Positions 42,608 through 51,592 of a DNA stretch of 64,000 nucleotides are shown here, one piece after another (the first letter of the stretch is position 1; every line of letters starts with the position of its first letter). The stretch spans positions 124,001 through 188,000 of the forward strand of contig WION01000045.1 in NCBI GenBank assembly GCA_015039365.1, given 5' to 3'. The notes under the pieces were generated by a model that was not told where the DNA came from, made no database searches, and was given only the letters and a program-made list of their open reading frames with translations. The translations under genes were made by a program, and so were the position numbers. This DNA is from Amanita rubescens (Eukaryota > Basidiomycota > Agaricomycetes > Agaricales > Amanitaceae).

Positions 42608-42754
42608 GTCATCATACTACTTAAGCTTACCTAAGCTTGCCTTTTATCCCAGGGAAGCTGGGGGATATGTGGTAGATGCCCTCTCCTTATATACCTGTGG
42701 GCTGGTGCACAGACCAAGTGGCCTGTCACATGACCATGGGAATCAGGCATCATT

Positions 42755-42967
42755 GTGGACTCCTGAGGACTCCTTGTGCTGAAAGTCCTTGTGGAGTCCG
42801 GGACTCCTCATCATTTACAGGGACTATATGAGGAGTCCATTGAAAGTACTGGCACATTTGAGTGCAAAAGTTCTGGCTCAGTCCTCAAAAATCCCTGTGG
42901 ACTCCCTGAGGACTCCCTGTGGAGTCCGGAACTATTGAGGAGTCCTGAAGGACTGAGTGGGGGAGTG
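42755..42967. repeat. GAGTCC/GGACTCC-rich array ending in a G-run terminus
   Basis: Many GGACTCC and GGAGTCC motifs in both orientations, closed by GTGGGGGAGTG (ending 42967) then TA. Same organisation as 5266-5443 and 40074-40393. Confidence 0.55.
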
Positions 42968-43106
42968 TAAAGAGCTCCATGTCCAAGGCCAAAGTTTTCT
43001 TTTTTTTTTTCAAATAGAAATGGGTGTATTGTGTACTATTGTAGTTACAATTGTAATTTCACTTCAACTGAAGTTTGTATGTATACATCATATCTAATAG
43101 GTTACT

Positions 43107-43527
43107 TGTTACGTTTGTTCGTTCACTGATAAGTCAAGCCTATCAGGTACCGTAGGTTCCTCAAGGGAATTCCGGCACTTAAGAACGTTCAAGAAATAGG
43201 AGTGTTATCGGATAAGTCCTCAAGGGAGCTTAGACGATAACGAGACAGATTTTGACTGTTAAAACTAGACTGAGGTCTAGGTATATTTGCGTGATTTATA
43301 TAGTACAGAGTACATACGCAAATATGGTAAGTATATATGCATGTGATAATGAAAACGGTTGCATGTGATAATGAAACGGTTAACATGTGAAAAACGAACA
43401 TACATGTGATAAAGGTAATTGGCATATGATAAACGATGAATGTTCCGGAAGGAACGCATATGCAAATAACGGCATAGGAGGGATGATAAGATAAGAAAAA
43501 GACAGGCCATGACGTACGTTTGTAACA
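43107..43527 (-). repeat. E2 3' LTR
   Basis: 421 bp, identical by eye to 51167-51587 (constant offset of 8060). Preceded, in the sense direction, by the purine tract AGGAGAAGGG at 43540-43531. Confidence 0.95.
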
Positions 43528-43584
43528 TAGCCCTTCTCCTACATACGAAGTCCAATATTCGCCGAATATTGAAATAATTTGTGA

Positions 43585-45795
43585 CTACGTGTCACGGTTG
43601 TGTTCGGCATCGCTGTCGTAGGTGTAAGAGTCTTCATTTCCTTGCCAGGGATGACGACGGCGGCGGCGGTTATCAGTAAGTCGTTCTTGAAGAGTCGATC
43701 GCTCTTCTCGTGTATTCGAGGCGGTCATAGTGGCGATATGTCGTGTTGATTGTCCTCGTGTGGATTGGCCTCGACGGTTTCCAAGGTTTCGTCGTGATGG
43801 TGGAGGTCCAGTAGTAGTAGTAGTGAAACGGTTGCCTGGAGGACGAGTATTTGTTCCTCGTCGTCTTCTTTCAATAAGTGGGGAAGGTTCGCCTTGTTCA
43901 AGTTGGGCGGAATCGATAGTAGTAGCGGGTGAGGCGGTGGAAATTCGTCTTTCAGGGATTTGTTCAAACGGTGTGGGCAGCGTCGATTGTGTCATAGCGT
44001 CTGGATAAGTGGGAGGCGGGGTTTCCTCATGCATCGGTCCTCGGCGTATTTCTCGTCGTTGATGGTGCTCGGTAGTGTGATGTGGGGCTCCGCACATGTA
44101 ACAGCCTTGAGTTCCAGGGATATCTTCTCCTTCGAAGGCTAGGTTATTTGGTTCGAACGACACCAATCGTTCGGCTGAGGGATCAGGTCCGTGCAGGTGA
44201 AAGATAGTGCGACGTGTCGGATTTTCAAGGATAGGGACATCGCGTCCTTCAATCGTATGTCCTGTTTGAAGTGCGATGACGGCGGCGTCTTGGTATTCGT
44301 TATTGGTATTAGGTCTGTTAGGGCTACGATCGTGCCTCCATACGAGATTGTTAATCGTCGTTTGTAGTTGTCGTAGTATAGTTACATCCCAACCATCAGG
44401 GGTCATCATTGGGTTGAGACGGTCGCTAAGGGTTCGAATACGTTCGAACGTAGCATTGACGGGAGTGCGGGGAAATACAGGGCGTCCGTGCATCCAGGCC
44501 ATGCCAGTGTCTAAAGCGGGTTGTCGTGTTGGTTGGATGAAATGGTGACGATGTCCGGCGGTGGTAAGACGGGTTGCTTCTTCGAGGTATACGTCTCCTC
44601 GTAAGTCACAAAACCAATGAATATTGTTCCAGATCATCAGGGTGATCCAGCGGTTGCGTTGCGGTTCTCGGAACCGGCGGGTAAGATTAATGATGACGTT
44701 AACGAGGGCCATCAGATCAGGGCGAACATATCTATTCAAGATGAACAGATAGTTGTTGGCAAAGGTCCAGGATGTGAATAACGTCCAGATTCGGTAAAAG
44801 GCTCGTCGAATTATTGGATCCACGAAGGAGGGGATGGCGTAATGCGTCAGGATGACGTTTATAACGGGAATGTCAGGTGCGGGCACATTAAAGTTGTCGT
44901 CATTGACAGAGGCGTGCTGGAAGTAGAACCTAGGAATAGGTCCTTCGGCAGGGAGTCTAGGTACTGGACTCATGGATCGAGCGTGAGTTTCCCTCATTAA
45001 ATCCAATGGGGTGTAAAGGGGCCTTGGCGATGGAGTGTCTTCTGGGAAGACAATAGGGATTGAAATGGGATTGACGAGTCTTTCATTGATCTCATCATCG
45101 ATAGCAGCATTGGCGGTGATGGTATCGATTTCGGCGGCAACAGCGTTAGCGGCGGCAGAGATGGCAGCGGTGGTTGCGGCATTGGTGGCAGCGATGGTTC
45201 TTGCCCTTTCGAGGTAGTCGTTGACGAGTTCTTCATCAATAGGAGGAACTCCCAGGGTAAAGGCGGTGGTATTGAACATGAGTAGTCCTTCTCGCATGAT
45301 CCGGATATCCTCAGAGGTGGTGTCGGGACGTGGTCCGCGTGCGTAGGTGATAACCATTTGGTCTCTGGTGGCGAATACTTGAGCCACCATTTCCTGCATT
45401 TCGGGTGGCACAGGGGTATCAGGGAGAATAGCGTTCCCCATATCTGTGACGTTTCGCATTAGTTCTTCTATCGTAGAAGCGTTTGATGGTGGGAAGGTAT
45501 AGGATGAGTCAGAAGATGAAGAATCTTCTTCTCGTGGCATGAATTCCTCGTCAGAAGGAATTATAGGGAACCATTCTGTACCGATGGATGTATAATGTAA
45601 CATACAGATGGGAGGAGGAATTGGCAATGGTGCGGGTGATTCCTCTCTAGAGGGGGTCGGAGGGACGGTTTCCTCGACGACTGTTGAAGCGGCTGGAGTA
45701 GCAGCGGCGGATAGGTTATCAATGGGGGAGGACATGGTTTCAAGAGCGGCGTTTTCGTGGTTTACGAATAGTGGGGGTAATTGCTGTGATTCCAT
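43585..45795 (-). CDS. E2 ORF3: third gene of unknown function
   Basis: 736 residues. Its ATG lies 56 nt inside the end of pol in another frame. The N-terminus is Pro/Ala/Ser-rich and acidic, then comes an Ala-rich helical stretch (AATNAATTAAISAAANAVAA). A central domain has LTHYAIPSFVDPIIRRAFYR, LNRYVRPDLMALVNVIINLT and WNNIHWFCDL, faintly like the E1 ORF3 domain in helix pattern only. Near residue 560 is a zinc-knuckle-like CYMCGAPHHTTEHH (C-x2-C-x4-H-x4-H). The tail is strongly Arg-rich, as in nucleic-acid-binding proteins. No signal peptide or membrane helix was seen, so it is not a typical envelope. It may be a second RNA-binding or particle protein (inference). Confidence 0.7.
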   Translation of the reverse strand: MESQQLPPLFVNHENAALETMSSPIDNLSAAATPAASTVVEETVPPTPSREESPAPLPIPPPICMLHYTSIGTEWFPIIPSDEEFMPREEDSSSSDSSYTFPPSNASTIEELMRNVTDMGNAILPDTPVPPEMQEMVAQVFATRDQMVITYARGPRPDTTSEDIRIMREGLLMFNTTAFTLGVPPIDEELVNDYLERARTIAATNAATTAAISAAANAVAAEIDTITANAAIDDEINERLVNPISIPIVFPEDTPSPRPLYTPLDLMRETHARSMSPVPRLPAEGPIPRFYFQHASVNDDNFNVPAPDIPVINVILTHYAIPSFVDPIIRRAFYRIWTLFTSWTFANNYLFILNRYVRPDLMALVNVIINLTRRFREPQRNRWITLMIWNNIHWFCDLRGDVYLEEATRLTTAGHRHHFIQPTRQPALDTGMAWMHGRPVFPRTPVNATFERIRTLSDRLNPMMTPDGWDVTILRQLQTTINNLVWRHDRSPNRPNTNNEYQDAAVIALQTGHTIEGRDVPILENPTRRTIFHLHGPDPSAERLVSFEPNNLAFEGEDIPGTQGCYMCGAPHHTTEHHQRREIRRGPMHEETPPPTYPDAMTQSTLPTPFEQIPERRISTASPATTIDSAQLEQGEPSPLIERRRRGTNTRPPGNRFTTTTTGPPPSRRNLGNRRGQSTRGQSTRHIATMTASNTREERSTLQERLTDNRRRRRHPWQGNEDSYTYDSDAEHNRDT

Positions 45796-48700
45796 GTTGT
45801 TCCTTATATTCGTTTAAGGTCTCTTCGGAGTGTTCTAAGTTTTCCTCGGTTTCCCATGAATTGTCAGATGTTGGATAACCTTTCCATTTGACTAAAAATT
45901 GCCATTGGTTTCCTTTTCTTCGGTGCGAGACAATCGTCTCGATTTCGTATTCTTCTTTGTTATCTATAAGGTCTGGGGTTGGTCTGGTAAAGTTTGGACC
46001 ATGTGTTTCGTTTTCATGATAAGGGGTAAGGAGTGAAACATGAAAAACGGGGTGAATCTTCCATCTTGGGGGAAGTTCAAGTTTAGCGGTGACAGGTCCT
46101 AAGATCTTTTCGATCTTGAACGGTCCTTCTCGTCTAGGCGAGAATTTTCTTATTTGTCCAGTTTTCAGGTTTCGTGAGTCTAGCCATACCAAGTCTCCTT
46201 CTTTAAATGCGGGAGATTTCCCTTTGACACGTTGAGTCATTAGCTGTCTAGCTAATTCATGTGCGGCGAGAGCTTCGTCTCGTATTTGTGTTAAGACCTT
46301 GAAGCGGTCTTCAGCGGCGGGTACGTTGATTCGCGGGAATGCTGTGGGGATAGCCACAGGCTCTATTCCAAACATGATTTCAAACGGCGTCATCTTGGTA
46401 GATTGATGTATTCGTTGATTGTGCGCGAATTCTGCTAATGGCAGATGATCTTTCCATTGTTTTGGATGATCAACGCAGTATAACCGGAGGTAGGTTTCTA
46501 GCTCCTGATTGAGTCGTTCCGATTCTCCGTCAGTTTGCGGGTGAAAGGCGGTCGACTTTCTATGGTTAATTCCGAAGATCTTGCAGATTTCTTCGAAAAC
46601 TTTAGAGGTAAATTGTGGTCCTCTATCGGAAATGAGGGTTGTTGGTAACCCGTATCGTTTATAAACATCGTTAATGTAAGAGTTGGCGGTATCCATAGCG
46701 GTAAAAGATTTTTTGCATGGTATGAATATTACGCCCTTTGTTAAGCCTTGATCGACCACGGTCAAAACAGAATCAAAACCGTCGATAATTGGCAGATCTG
46801 TGATGAAGTCCATTGAAACTTGTTCAAATGGGCGTGTGGCGTGGGATTTAATAGGCATCAAACCCGGTGTGATCGGATGTGTATTAACCTTCATTTGTTG
46901 ACATAAGGCACAGCCTTCGACCCATTTAGATACGGTTGTTGTCATTCCAGGCCAATAATAGTCGCGGCGGATAAGCTCTAGTGTCTTTAATCGTCCAGGG
47001 TGACCCATAACTACGGGGTCGTGATGTGACTTGATTATTTCATTTCGTAATTCTTCGTTTTGAGGAACATAAACGCGTCCTTGATAACGAATGATGTTGT
47101 TATCGTTCTTCCAGTCATTAAACTTTGATCGGAGGGGTAGTTTTCCGTGTTTGAGACCGTCGATTACAACTTTAGCGAATTTGTCTTGTGGCAATAATTC
47201 AGTGATTTTATCTGCCCAAGATACATTGATTGCGGCGATAACCATGTCATCAGTGATCATGGTTTGTGGGATTTCTTTTGCTTTTGCCTCTTCTTCGTTA
47301 ATATGGTCAGGGCGTCTCGATAAAGCGTCTGCCTGAATAAGTTTTGATCCAGGGACGTGTTCCAATTTGATATCAAACTCTGTGATTTCTTGCCACCAGC
47401 GTGACTGTCTGGCGGTCATCTTTTGTGGATGTTTGTAATATGATAAATTCTTATGATCACAGTGGATCATAATCGTGTGTGGGCTTCCTTTTAGAAGGTG
47501 TCTCCAGGTTTCAAACGCTTTCTTTATTGCTAATAACTCGCGATCGTATACTTGATATCTTTGTTCGGTATCGCTTAACCGATGACTGATAAATCCGCAT
47601 GGGTGCAGTTCTCCATCAGATCCCCGTTGTTTCAGGACGGCTCCTACCGCCCAGTTTGATGCATCGGTCTCTAATAAAAACGGTTTCGTCGGATCTGGCA
47701 TTACTAGAACCGGTTCTTCTAGGAATTTCTCCTTTAACGTGTCAAATGCTTTTTGACATTCTGCATCCCATCGGAAGGGAACTGTTTTCTTTGTAAGTTC
47801 CGTGAGCGGAGCTACTATTTCGGCGTAATTTCCTATAAATTTCCTGTAAAAGTTCGCGAACCCTAGAAATGACCGTATTTGTTTAACAGTTTTTGGTTCG
47901 GGCCATTTGCTGATTCCAGCGAGTTTTACGGGGTCCATCATGATCTTTCCTTCTTTGACGATCATCCCAAGGAATTCGACTTCCTTGGCGACGAATTTAC
48001 ATTTTTCCAGTTTCAGGAACAGATCGTTTTCTTTCAGCCGTTGCAAGACTTGCTTAGTGCGCTCCCTCGTTTCTTCCTCGTTCGCTCCATATATCAACAT
48101 ATCGTCAATATAGACGACTAGCCATCCTTCGGCTATCATGTCACGGAAGTATTCGTTCATCATCGTTTGAAATGTTGACGGTGAATTGCATAATCCAAAG
48201 AGCATTACAGTAGGCTCGAAGAGACCACGGTTTGTCGTGAACGCGGCTTTCCATTCGTCGCCTTTCTTTATTCGCACATTATTGTAACCCCATCGGAGGT
48301 CTAACTTGGAGAAGTATTTTGCTTTTCTTAGTTTTAATAATAAGTCGGATACTAAAGGAAGGGGATAGGCATTTCGTTTCGTCCAGCTATTGATGTATCG
48401 GTAATCTTGGCAAGGTCTCAACTCTCCTTTTTCTTTCTTTGCAACGTAAAAGAAAGGAGACGCTTGCGGAGATTGTGATGGTCGAATGTAGCCTTTTTTG
48501 AGCTGTTCGTCGACCCATTTATTCATTAGCTGTTCCTCGTGGATTGATAACGGGTAGTTCTTCGCCACTTTAGGTTTAAACCCTTCTTTTAGATCTATTG
48601 CATGATCCCATTGTCGTGAAATGGGAAATCGTTCTGATGTCTGTTTATCAAAAACTTTTCTCCATTTGTCATATTCAGGGGGTAATTCTACTTTCGTAGA

Positions 48701-49330
48701 TTTATCTTCGTGTTCATGTGCGAGCGCTTGAGACGCTGATGTTTTCGCTTGGATCCAAAGGTGATCAGTCTCGAGATCTTCGTCCTCATCTGCGTTCAAT
48801 TCTTCTTCTTTTTGGATATACCGAAGGTACATTTCGGTTTCTTCGTCGCAATCAAACGTAGTTTCTTCTTCCGGATCGATCTTCCTTTCGTCGGGGAATC
48901 TAACTGTTCCTTCAGACCAATCTATTCTGGGGTTGATTTCTCGGAGCCAAGGTAATCCTAATATCAGTCGTTGATCGCCTAGTCGTGTGACATAAAACCA
49001 GTCTTTAAACCGGTTGTCTTCGATGTTATAGCTTATCTGGATTTTATACCGTATATCTCCAGACTTGTTATTTGTTCCGTCCACATTTCGCACTGGGATG
49101 GGTTTCTTTAAGCGAGTGATTTCGTTCCAATTGACGAGTGAGCTATCGACGAATTTTCCTTGTGCGCCTGAGTCGATAAGGGCTTTGGTTTCAGCGGTTT
49201 TTAGATTCGAACATTTGGTAATGGGAATGGTGATTTTATTTCTGGATATAGAAGATACTGTTACACCATTTATACATAGTTGTTCGTCTTCAGAGATGAC
49301 GGACGCTGATTTCTCGTCGTCTCGTTCTAA
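45740..49330 (-). CDS. pol: E2 Pol polyprotein (protease-RT-RNase H-integrase-chromodomain)
   Basis: About 1196 codons, entered by a -1 shift at 49336-49330. Protease ALIDSGAQGKFVD, RT LRPCQDYRYIN and the catalytic VVYIDDM, RNase H LETDASNWAVGAVL and DRELLAIKKAFETW. Integrase has an H-H-C-C finger (SHHDPVVMGHPG ... CALCQQMK), acidic residues in MDFITDLP and ISDRGPQF, and E in ESERLNQELE. Then follow the C-terminal DNA-binding part (GPFKIEKILGPV) and a chromodomain (FLVKWKGYPTSDNSWE). All catalytic positions look intact. Its last 56 nt overlap ORF3. Confidence 0.95.
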   Translation of the reverse strand, partial: LERDDEKSASVISEDEQLCINGVTVSSISRNKITIPITKCSNLKTAETKALIDSGAQGKFVDSSLVNWNEITRLKKPIPVRNVDGTNNKSGDIRYKIQISYNIEDNRFKDWFYVTRLGDQRLILGLPWLREINPRIDWSEGTVRFPDERKIDPEEETTFDCDEETEMYLRYIQKEEELNADEDEDLETDHLWIQAKTSASQALAHEHEDKSTKVELPPEYDKWRKVFDKQTSERFPISRQWDHAIDLKEGFKPKVAKNYPLSIHEEQLMNKWVDEQLKKGYIRPSQSPQASPFFYVAKKEKGELRPCQDYRYINSWTKRNAYPLPLVSDLLLKLRKAKYFSKLDLRWGYNNVRIKKGDEWKAAFTTNRGLFEPTVMLFGLCNSPSTFQTMMNEYFRDMIAEGWLVVYIDDMLIYGANEEETRERTKQVLQRLKENDLFLKLEKCKFVAKEVEFLGMIVKEGKIMMDPVKLAGISKWPEPKTVKQIRSFLGFANFYRKFIGNYAEIVAPLTELTKKTVPFRWDAECQKAFDTLKEKFLEEPVLVMPDPTKPFLLETDASNWAVGAVLKQRGSDGELHPCGFISHRLSDTEQRYQVYDRELLAIKKAFETWRHLLKGSPHTIMIHCDHKNLSYYKHPQKMTARQSRWWQEITEFDIKLEHVPGSKLIQADALSRRPDHINEEEAKAKEIPQTMITDDMVIAAINVSWADKITELLPQDKFAKVVIDGLKHGKLPLRSKFNDWKNDNNIIRYQGRVYVPQNEELRNEIIKSHHDPVVMGHPGRLKTLELIRRDYYWPGMTTTVSKWVEGCALCQQMKVNTHPITPGLMPIKSHATRPFEQVSMDFITDLPIIDGFDSVLTVVDQGLTKGVIFIPCKKSFTAMDTANSYINDVYKRYGLPTTLISDRGPQFTSKVFEEICKIFGINHRKSTAFHPQTDGESERLNQELETYLRLYCVDHPKQWKDHLPLAEFAHNQRIHQSTKMTPFEIMFGIEPVAIPTAFPRINVPAAEDRFKVLTQIRDEALAAHELARQLMTQRVKGKSPAFKEGDLVWLDSRNLKTGQIRKFSPRREGPFKIEKILGPVTAKLELPPRWKIHPVFHVSLLTPYHENETHGPNFTRPTPDLIDNKEEYEIETIVSHRRKGNQWQFLVKWKGYPTSDNSWETEENLEHSEETLNEYKEQHGITAITPTIRKPRKRRS

Positions 49331-49336
49331 AAACCC
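49327..49336 (-). promoter_or_regulatory. E2 gag-pol -1 frameshift site GGGTTTT
   Basis: In the gag frame the sequence is AAG GGT TTT TAG. The heptamer G-GGT-TTT fits the X-XXY-YYZ rule for -1 slippage and sits directly before the gag stop. After the slip the frame reads GGG TTT TTA GAA and stays open into the protease. The same heptamer occurs at the gag-pol junction of E3. Confidence 0.75.
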
Positions 49337-51105
49337 TTTTTGTTCAATTTTCGGCGGGCGCTACGTGGTAATGTTTTCGCCATTTCTCGTATGACGGCGA
49401 TTCTCTGGTCTTCGTCGTTTTCACTGTTGGATTCTTCACTTGACGAGCCACTGTCGTCTTCATCGTTATCCGCATCCAGCGCTCTGATTCTTTTTCCTTT
49501 TCCTTTCCCTTTGTTGCGGTTACTATTTCGGCCGCGTGGTTTTCCTCGAAATTGTCCTCTAGGGGCTGCCCTTCCTCGTGAATTCCCAAGGTTTTGTCGT
49601 TTCTTTTTTGGATTAGGGCAGTCCGAGATTAAATGTCCTGTTTTTCCACATCCATAGCATACAGCGGTTTTTACCCATTCCATGGAGGTTTCAGCAATCT
49701 GCATTTGTCGTGCCTGTCGATTTAATTCAAGTACAGCCTCGTCGACTTCCATTTTGTCATCAAACTCTTTTACTTGGCCAAAAGTGGAGAATAAGGTGTT
49801 TGCCACTTCTATGTCAAGGATACGAGTTCGTAATGATTTATAGGTTGTCGGGGCACCTCCTAGTCGTAGTTTCTCTCGTAAGGTGTTTGGTAATCCTAAA
49901 ACTAGGAGATGACATTTCGTCGTATCGTCAGTGATTTTGGCTAAATTGATGTCTCGATCGACGCGCGCAATATATTGATTAATTGATTGCTTTGGGAGTT
50001 TTCTCCATGTGAGTAATCTGTGCATGGCTAGTCCTGCTTCGTCTACTTGTCCCCAATCTTCTTTCAGTTCTTTAATAAAAGCGTCATAGTTGGCGTATTT
50101 TGTCGTTTCGGCATCATATTCGGTTATTTTGTTGTCGCGCCATTGTTGAGCGTTGCCATCAATATGATACATAATGAACTGTATCTTATCTTGAGCATCC
50201 GTCATTTTATTCATTTTCATGAATAATTCGGCTTTCGCTATGAACGGATTGAGATATTTTCGATCTCCTTCGAACGGTTTAGGAGGTTTGATCTTCGGTA
50301 GATCTGACCTTGGTTCGGTCCGGGGTCCTGATCCACTCATATCTCGTTCTTTTCCTTTTCTAGAAGGAAATGGGTTGATTGGTGGGGCAAACAAGTATGG
50401 AAATACGACAGGGGGTGATGGTGCGGGTCGTGTAGCTTCGAGTTTAGATTCGGTTGCAAGGGATAAGGAAGCGATGAGTTGAGCTGAGGTTTCGTCTTCA
50501 ACTCGTTGTTCAACTGTGGGTATAACAACGTCTTCGGTTCCAGGTGCGTATTCAAGTTTATCTTGGGATTCTTCTTCTTTCTCTTGTTCAGAGAAGGAAT
50601 CTTTATTGTCTTCTTTATCGGACTCTCCTGACGGTTCAGCGCTTTCTCTGTAATGAATGTGCGGTGATACAACGGGAGTTTCTTGGCTAATGGTTAAGGT
50701 TTCTGGCTCGTTCGCTTTCTTCCAACGTTGTAGTGCGGTTTGTGTTAACTCCTCTTTTCCTCCTATGAAGGGTTCTCCTTCAAAGTATTCGTCTCTAATA
50801 AAGTACGGTTCTTCTCCTGTTTCTGATTCAGTGGCGTACCAACGTTTACTTCCTTCGTGAAAGGCAAGTTTGCGTTCGTTTAGATATAATCCTCCTTCGA
50901 ACGGGAAGGATTGATTTGGTGGTCTTCCAAGTTTTTGTTTTACCCAGAACTGGTGACCTGGTACGGGTTTTCCTGAAGCGGTATAACACCAGCCGTTTTC
51001 TCGTTTATCCCAATGAATGGAATGTTCGTTGAGATAATAGAGATGGTCAAGGGGGTTTTGTTTGGCGTTATTCGGAGGGGTACTTTTAGATTGTCGTGGA
51101 GCAAT
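49327..51105 (-). CDS. gag: E2 Gag, with AUG-less N-terminal extension
   Basis: The frame is open from just below the LTR (after a TAA near 51133) to the stop at 49327. The first ATG in any sense frame after the inferred transcript start is at 50340, in frame and opening core Gag (MSGSGPRTEPRSDLPK, 337 residues). The core has a capsid-like part (FEGDRKYLNPFIAKAELFM, LPKQSINQYIARVDRDI), a CCHC knuckle (CYGCGKTGHLISDC) and a basic/acidic tail. The upstream 255 or so residues resemble the E1 extension (YYLN, FWVKQ, RPPN, SKRWY, EYFEG). Start chosen: in-frame ATT at 51105 in strong context (ACCATTG), matching an ATT at the equivalent point in E1. This start is inference; initiation at 50340 alone remains possible. 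Confidence 0.7.
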   Translation of the reverse strand: MAPRQSKSTPPNNAKQNPLDHLYYLNEHSIHWDKRENGWCYTASGKPVPGHQFWVKQKLGRPPNQSFPFEGGLYLNERKLAFHEGSKRWYATESETGEEPYFIRDEYFEGEPFIGGKEELTQTALQRWKKANEPETLTISQETPVVSPHIHYRESAEPSGESDKEDNKDSFSEQEKEEESQDKLEYAPGTEDVVIPTVEQRVEDETSAQLIASLSLATESKLEATRPAPSPPVVFPYLFAPPINPFPSRKGKERDMSGSGPRTEPRSDLPKIKPPKPFEGDRKYLNPFIAKAELFMKMNKMTDAQDKIQFIMYHIDGNAQQWRDNKITEYDAETTKYANYDAFIKELKEDWGQVDEAGLAMHRLLTWRKLPKQSINQYIARVDRDINLAKITDDTTKCHLLVLGLPNTLREKLRLGGAPTTYKSLRTRILDIEVANTLFSTFGQVKEFDDKMEVDEAVLELNRQARQMQIAETSMEWVKTAVCYGCGKTGHLISDCPNPKKKRQNLGNSRGRAAPRGQFRGKPRGRNSNRNKGKGKGKRIRALDADNDEDDSGSSSEESNSENDEDQRIAVIREMAKTLPRSARRKLNKKGF

Positions 51106-51153
51106 GGTGAATGATGGGAGGTGAGAGCGTTAAAGCTATCGTGCTCGGAGAGG

Positions 51154-51165
51154 AGTCTAGTTTTA
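51154..51165 (-). promoter_or_regulatory. E2 self-priming primer-binding site
   Basis: In the sense strand TAAAACTAGACT follows the 5' LTR after one base. It is the exact complement of AGTCTAGTTTTA within the LTR (51331-51320), 31 nt below the TATATAA box (51362-51356). No tRNA-like TGG start is present. Confidence 0.75.
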
Positions 51166-51166
51166 T

Positions 51167-51587
51167 TGTTACGTTTGTTCGTTCACTGATAAGTCAAGCC
51201 TATCAGGTACCGTAGGTTCCTCAAGGGAATTCCGGCACTTAAGAACGTTCAAGAAATAGGAGTGTTATCGGATAAGTCCTCAAGGGAGCTTAGACGATAA
51301 CGAGACAGATTTTGACTGTTAAAACTAGACTGAGGTCTAGGTATATTTGCGTGATTTATATAGTACAGAGTACATACGCAAATATGGTAAGTATATATGC
51401 ATGTGATAATGAAAACGGTTGCATGTGATAATGAAACGGTTAACATGTGAAAAACGAACATACATGTGATAAAGGTAATTGGCATATGATAAACGATGAA
51501 TGTTCCGGAAGGAACGCATATGCAAATAACGGCATAGGAGGGATGATAAGATAAGAAAAAGACAGGCCATGACGTACGTTTGTAACA
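51167..51587 (-). repeat. E2 5' LTR with TATA box
   Basis: 421 bp, identical to the 3' LTR. In the sense direction it has TATATAA at 51362-51356 and the inferred transcript start at AGTCTAG (51331), so R-U5 is about 165 nt. Confidence 0.95.
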
Positions 51588-51592
51588 TTACT

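Larger units (their letters stand above)
43107..51587 (-). mobile_element. E2: complete Ty3/Gypsy chromodomain retrotransposon with third gene, very young
   Basis: 8481 bp with 421-bp LTRs that read identical base for base, and a 5-bp duplication TTACT at 43102-43106 and 51588-51592. Transcribed leftwards: gag, pol in -1 frame, then ORF3 before the 3' LTR. No nonsense or frameshift damage was seen, so this copy may be active. E1 and E2 share the AUG-less Gag extension, self-priming site and third gene, and are related but far from identical. Confidence 0.95.

Noticed and set aside
43189..43555. Open frames inside the LTRs of E1 and E2 (for example 43189, 51249, 15718, 23431)
   Set aside because: LTR regulatory sequence; the frames are low-complexity and differ between LTR families.
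43585..45795. Reading E2 ORF3 as an envelope gene (an errantivirus-like origin)
   Set aside because: No signal peptide, no membrane-spanning segment and no cysteine pattern of an ectodomain was seen; the zinc-knuckle-like motif and Arg-rich tail point to nucleic-acid binding instead.
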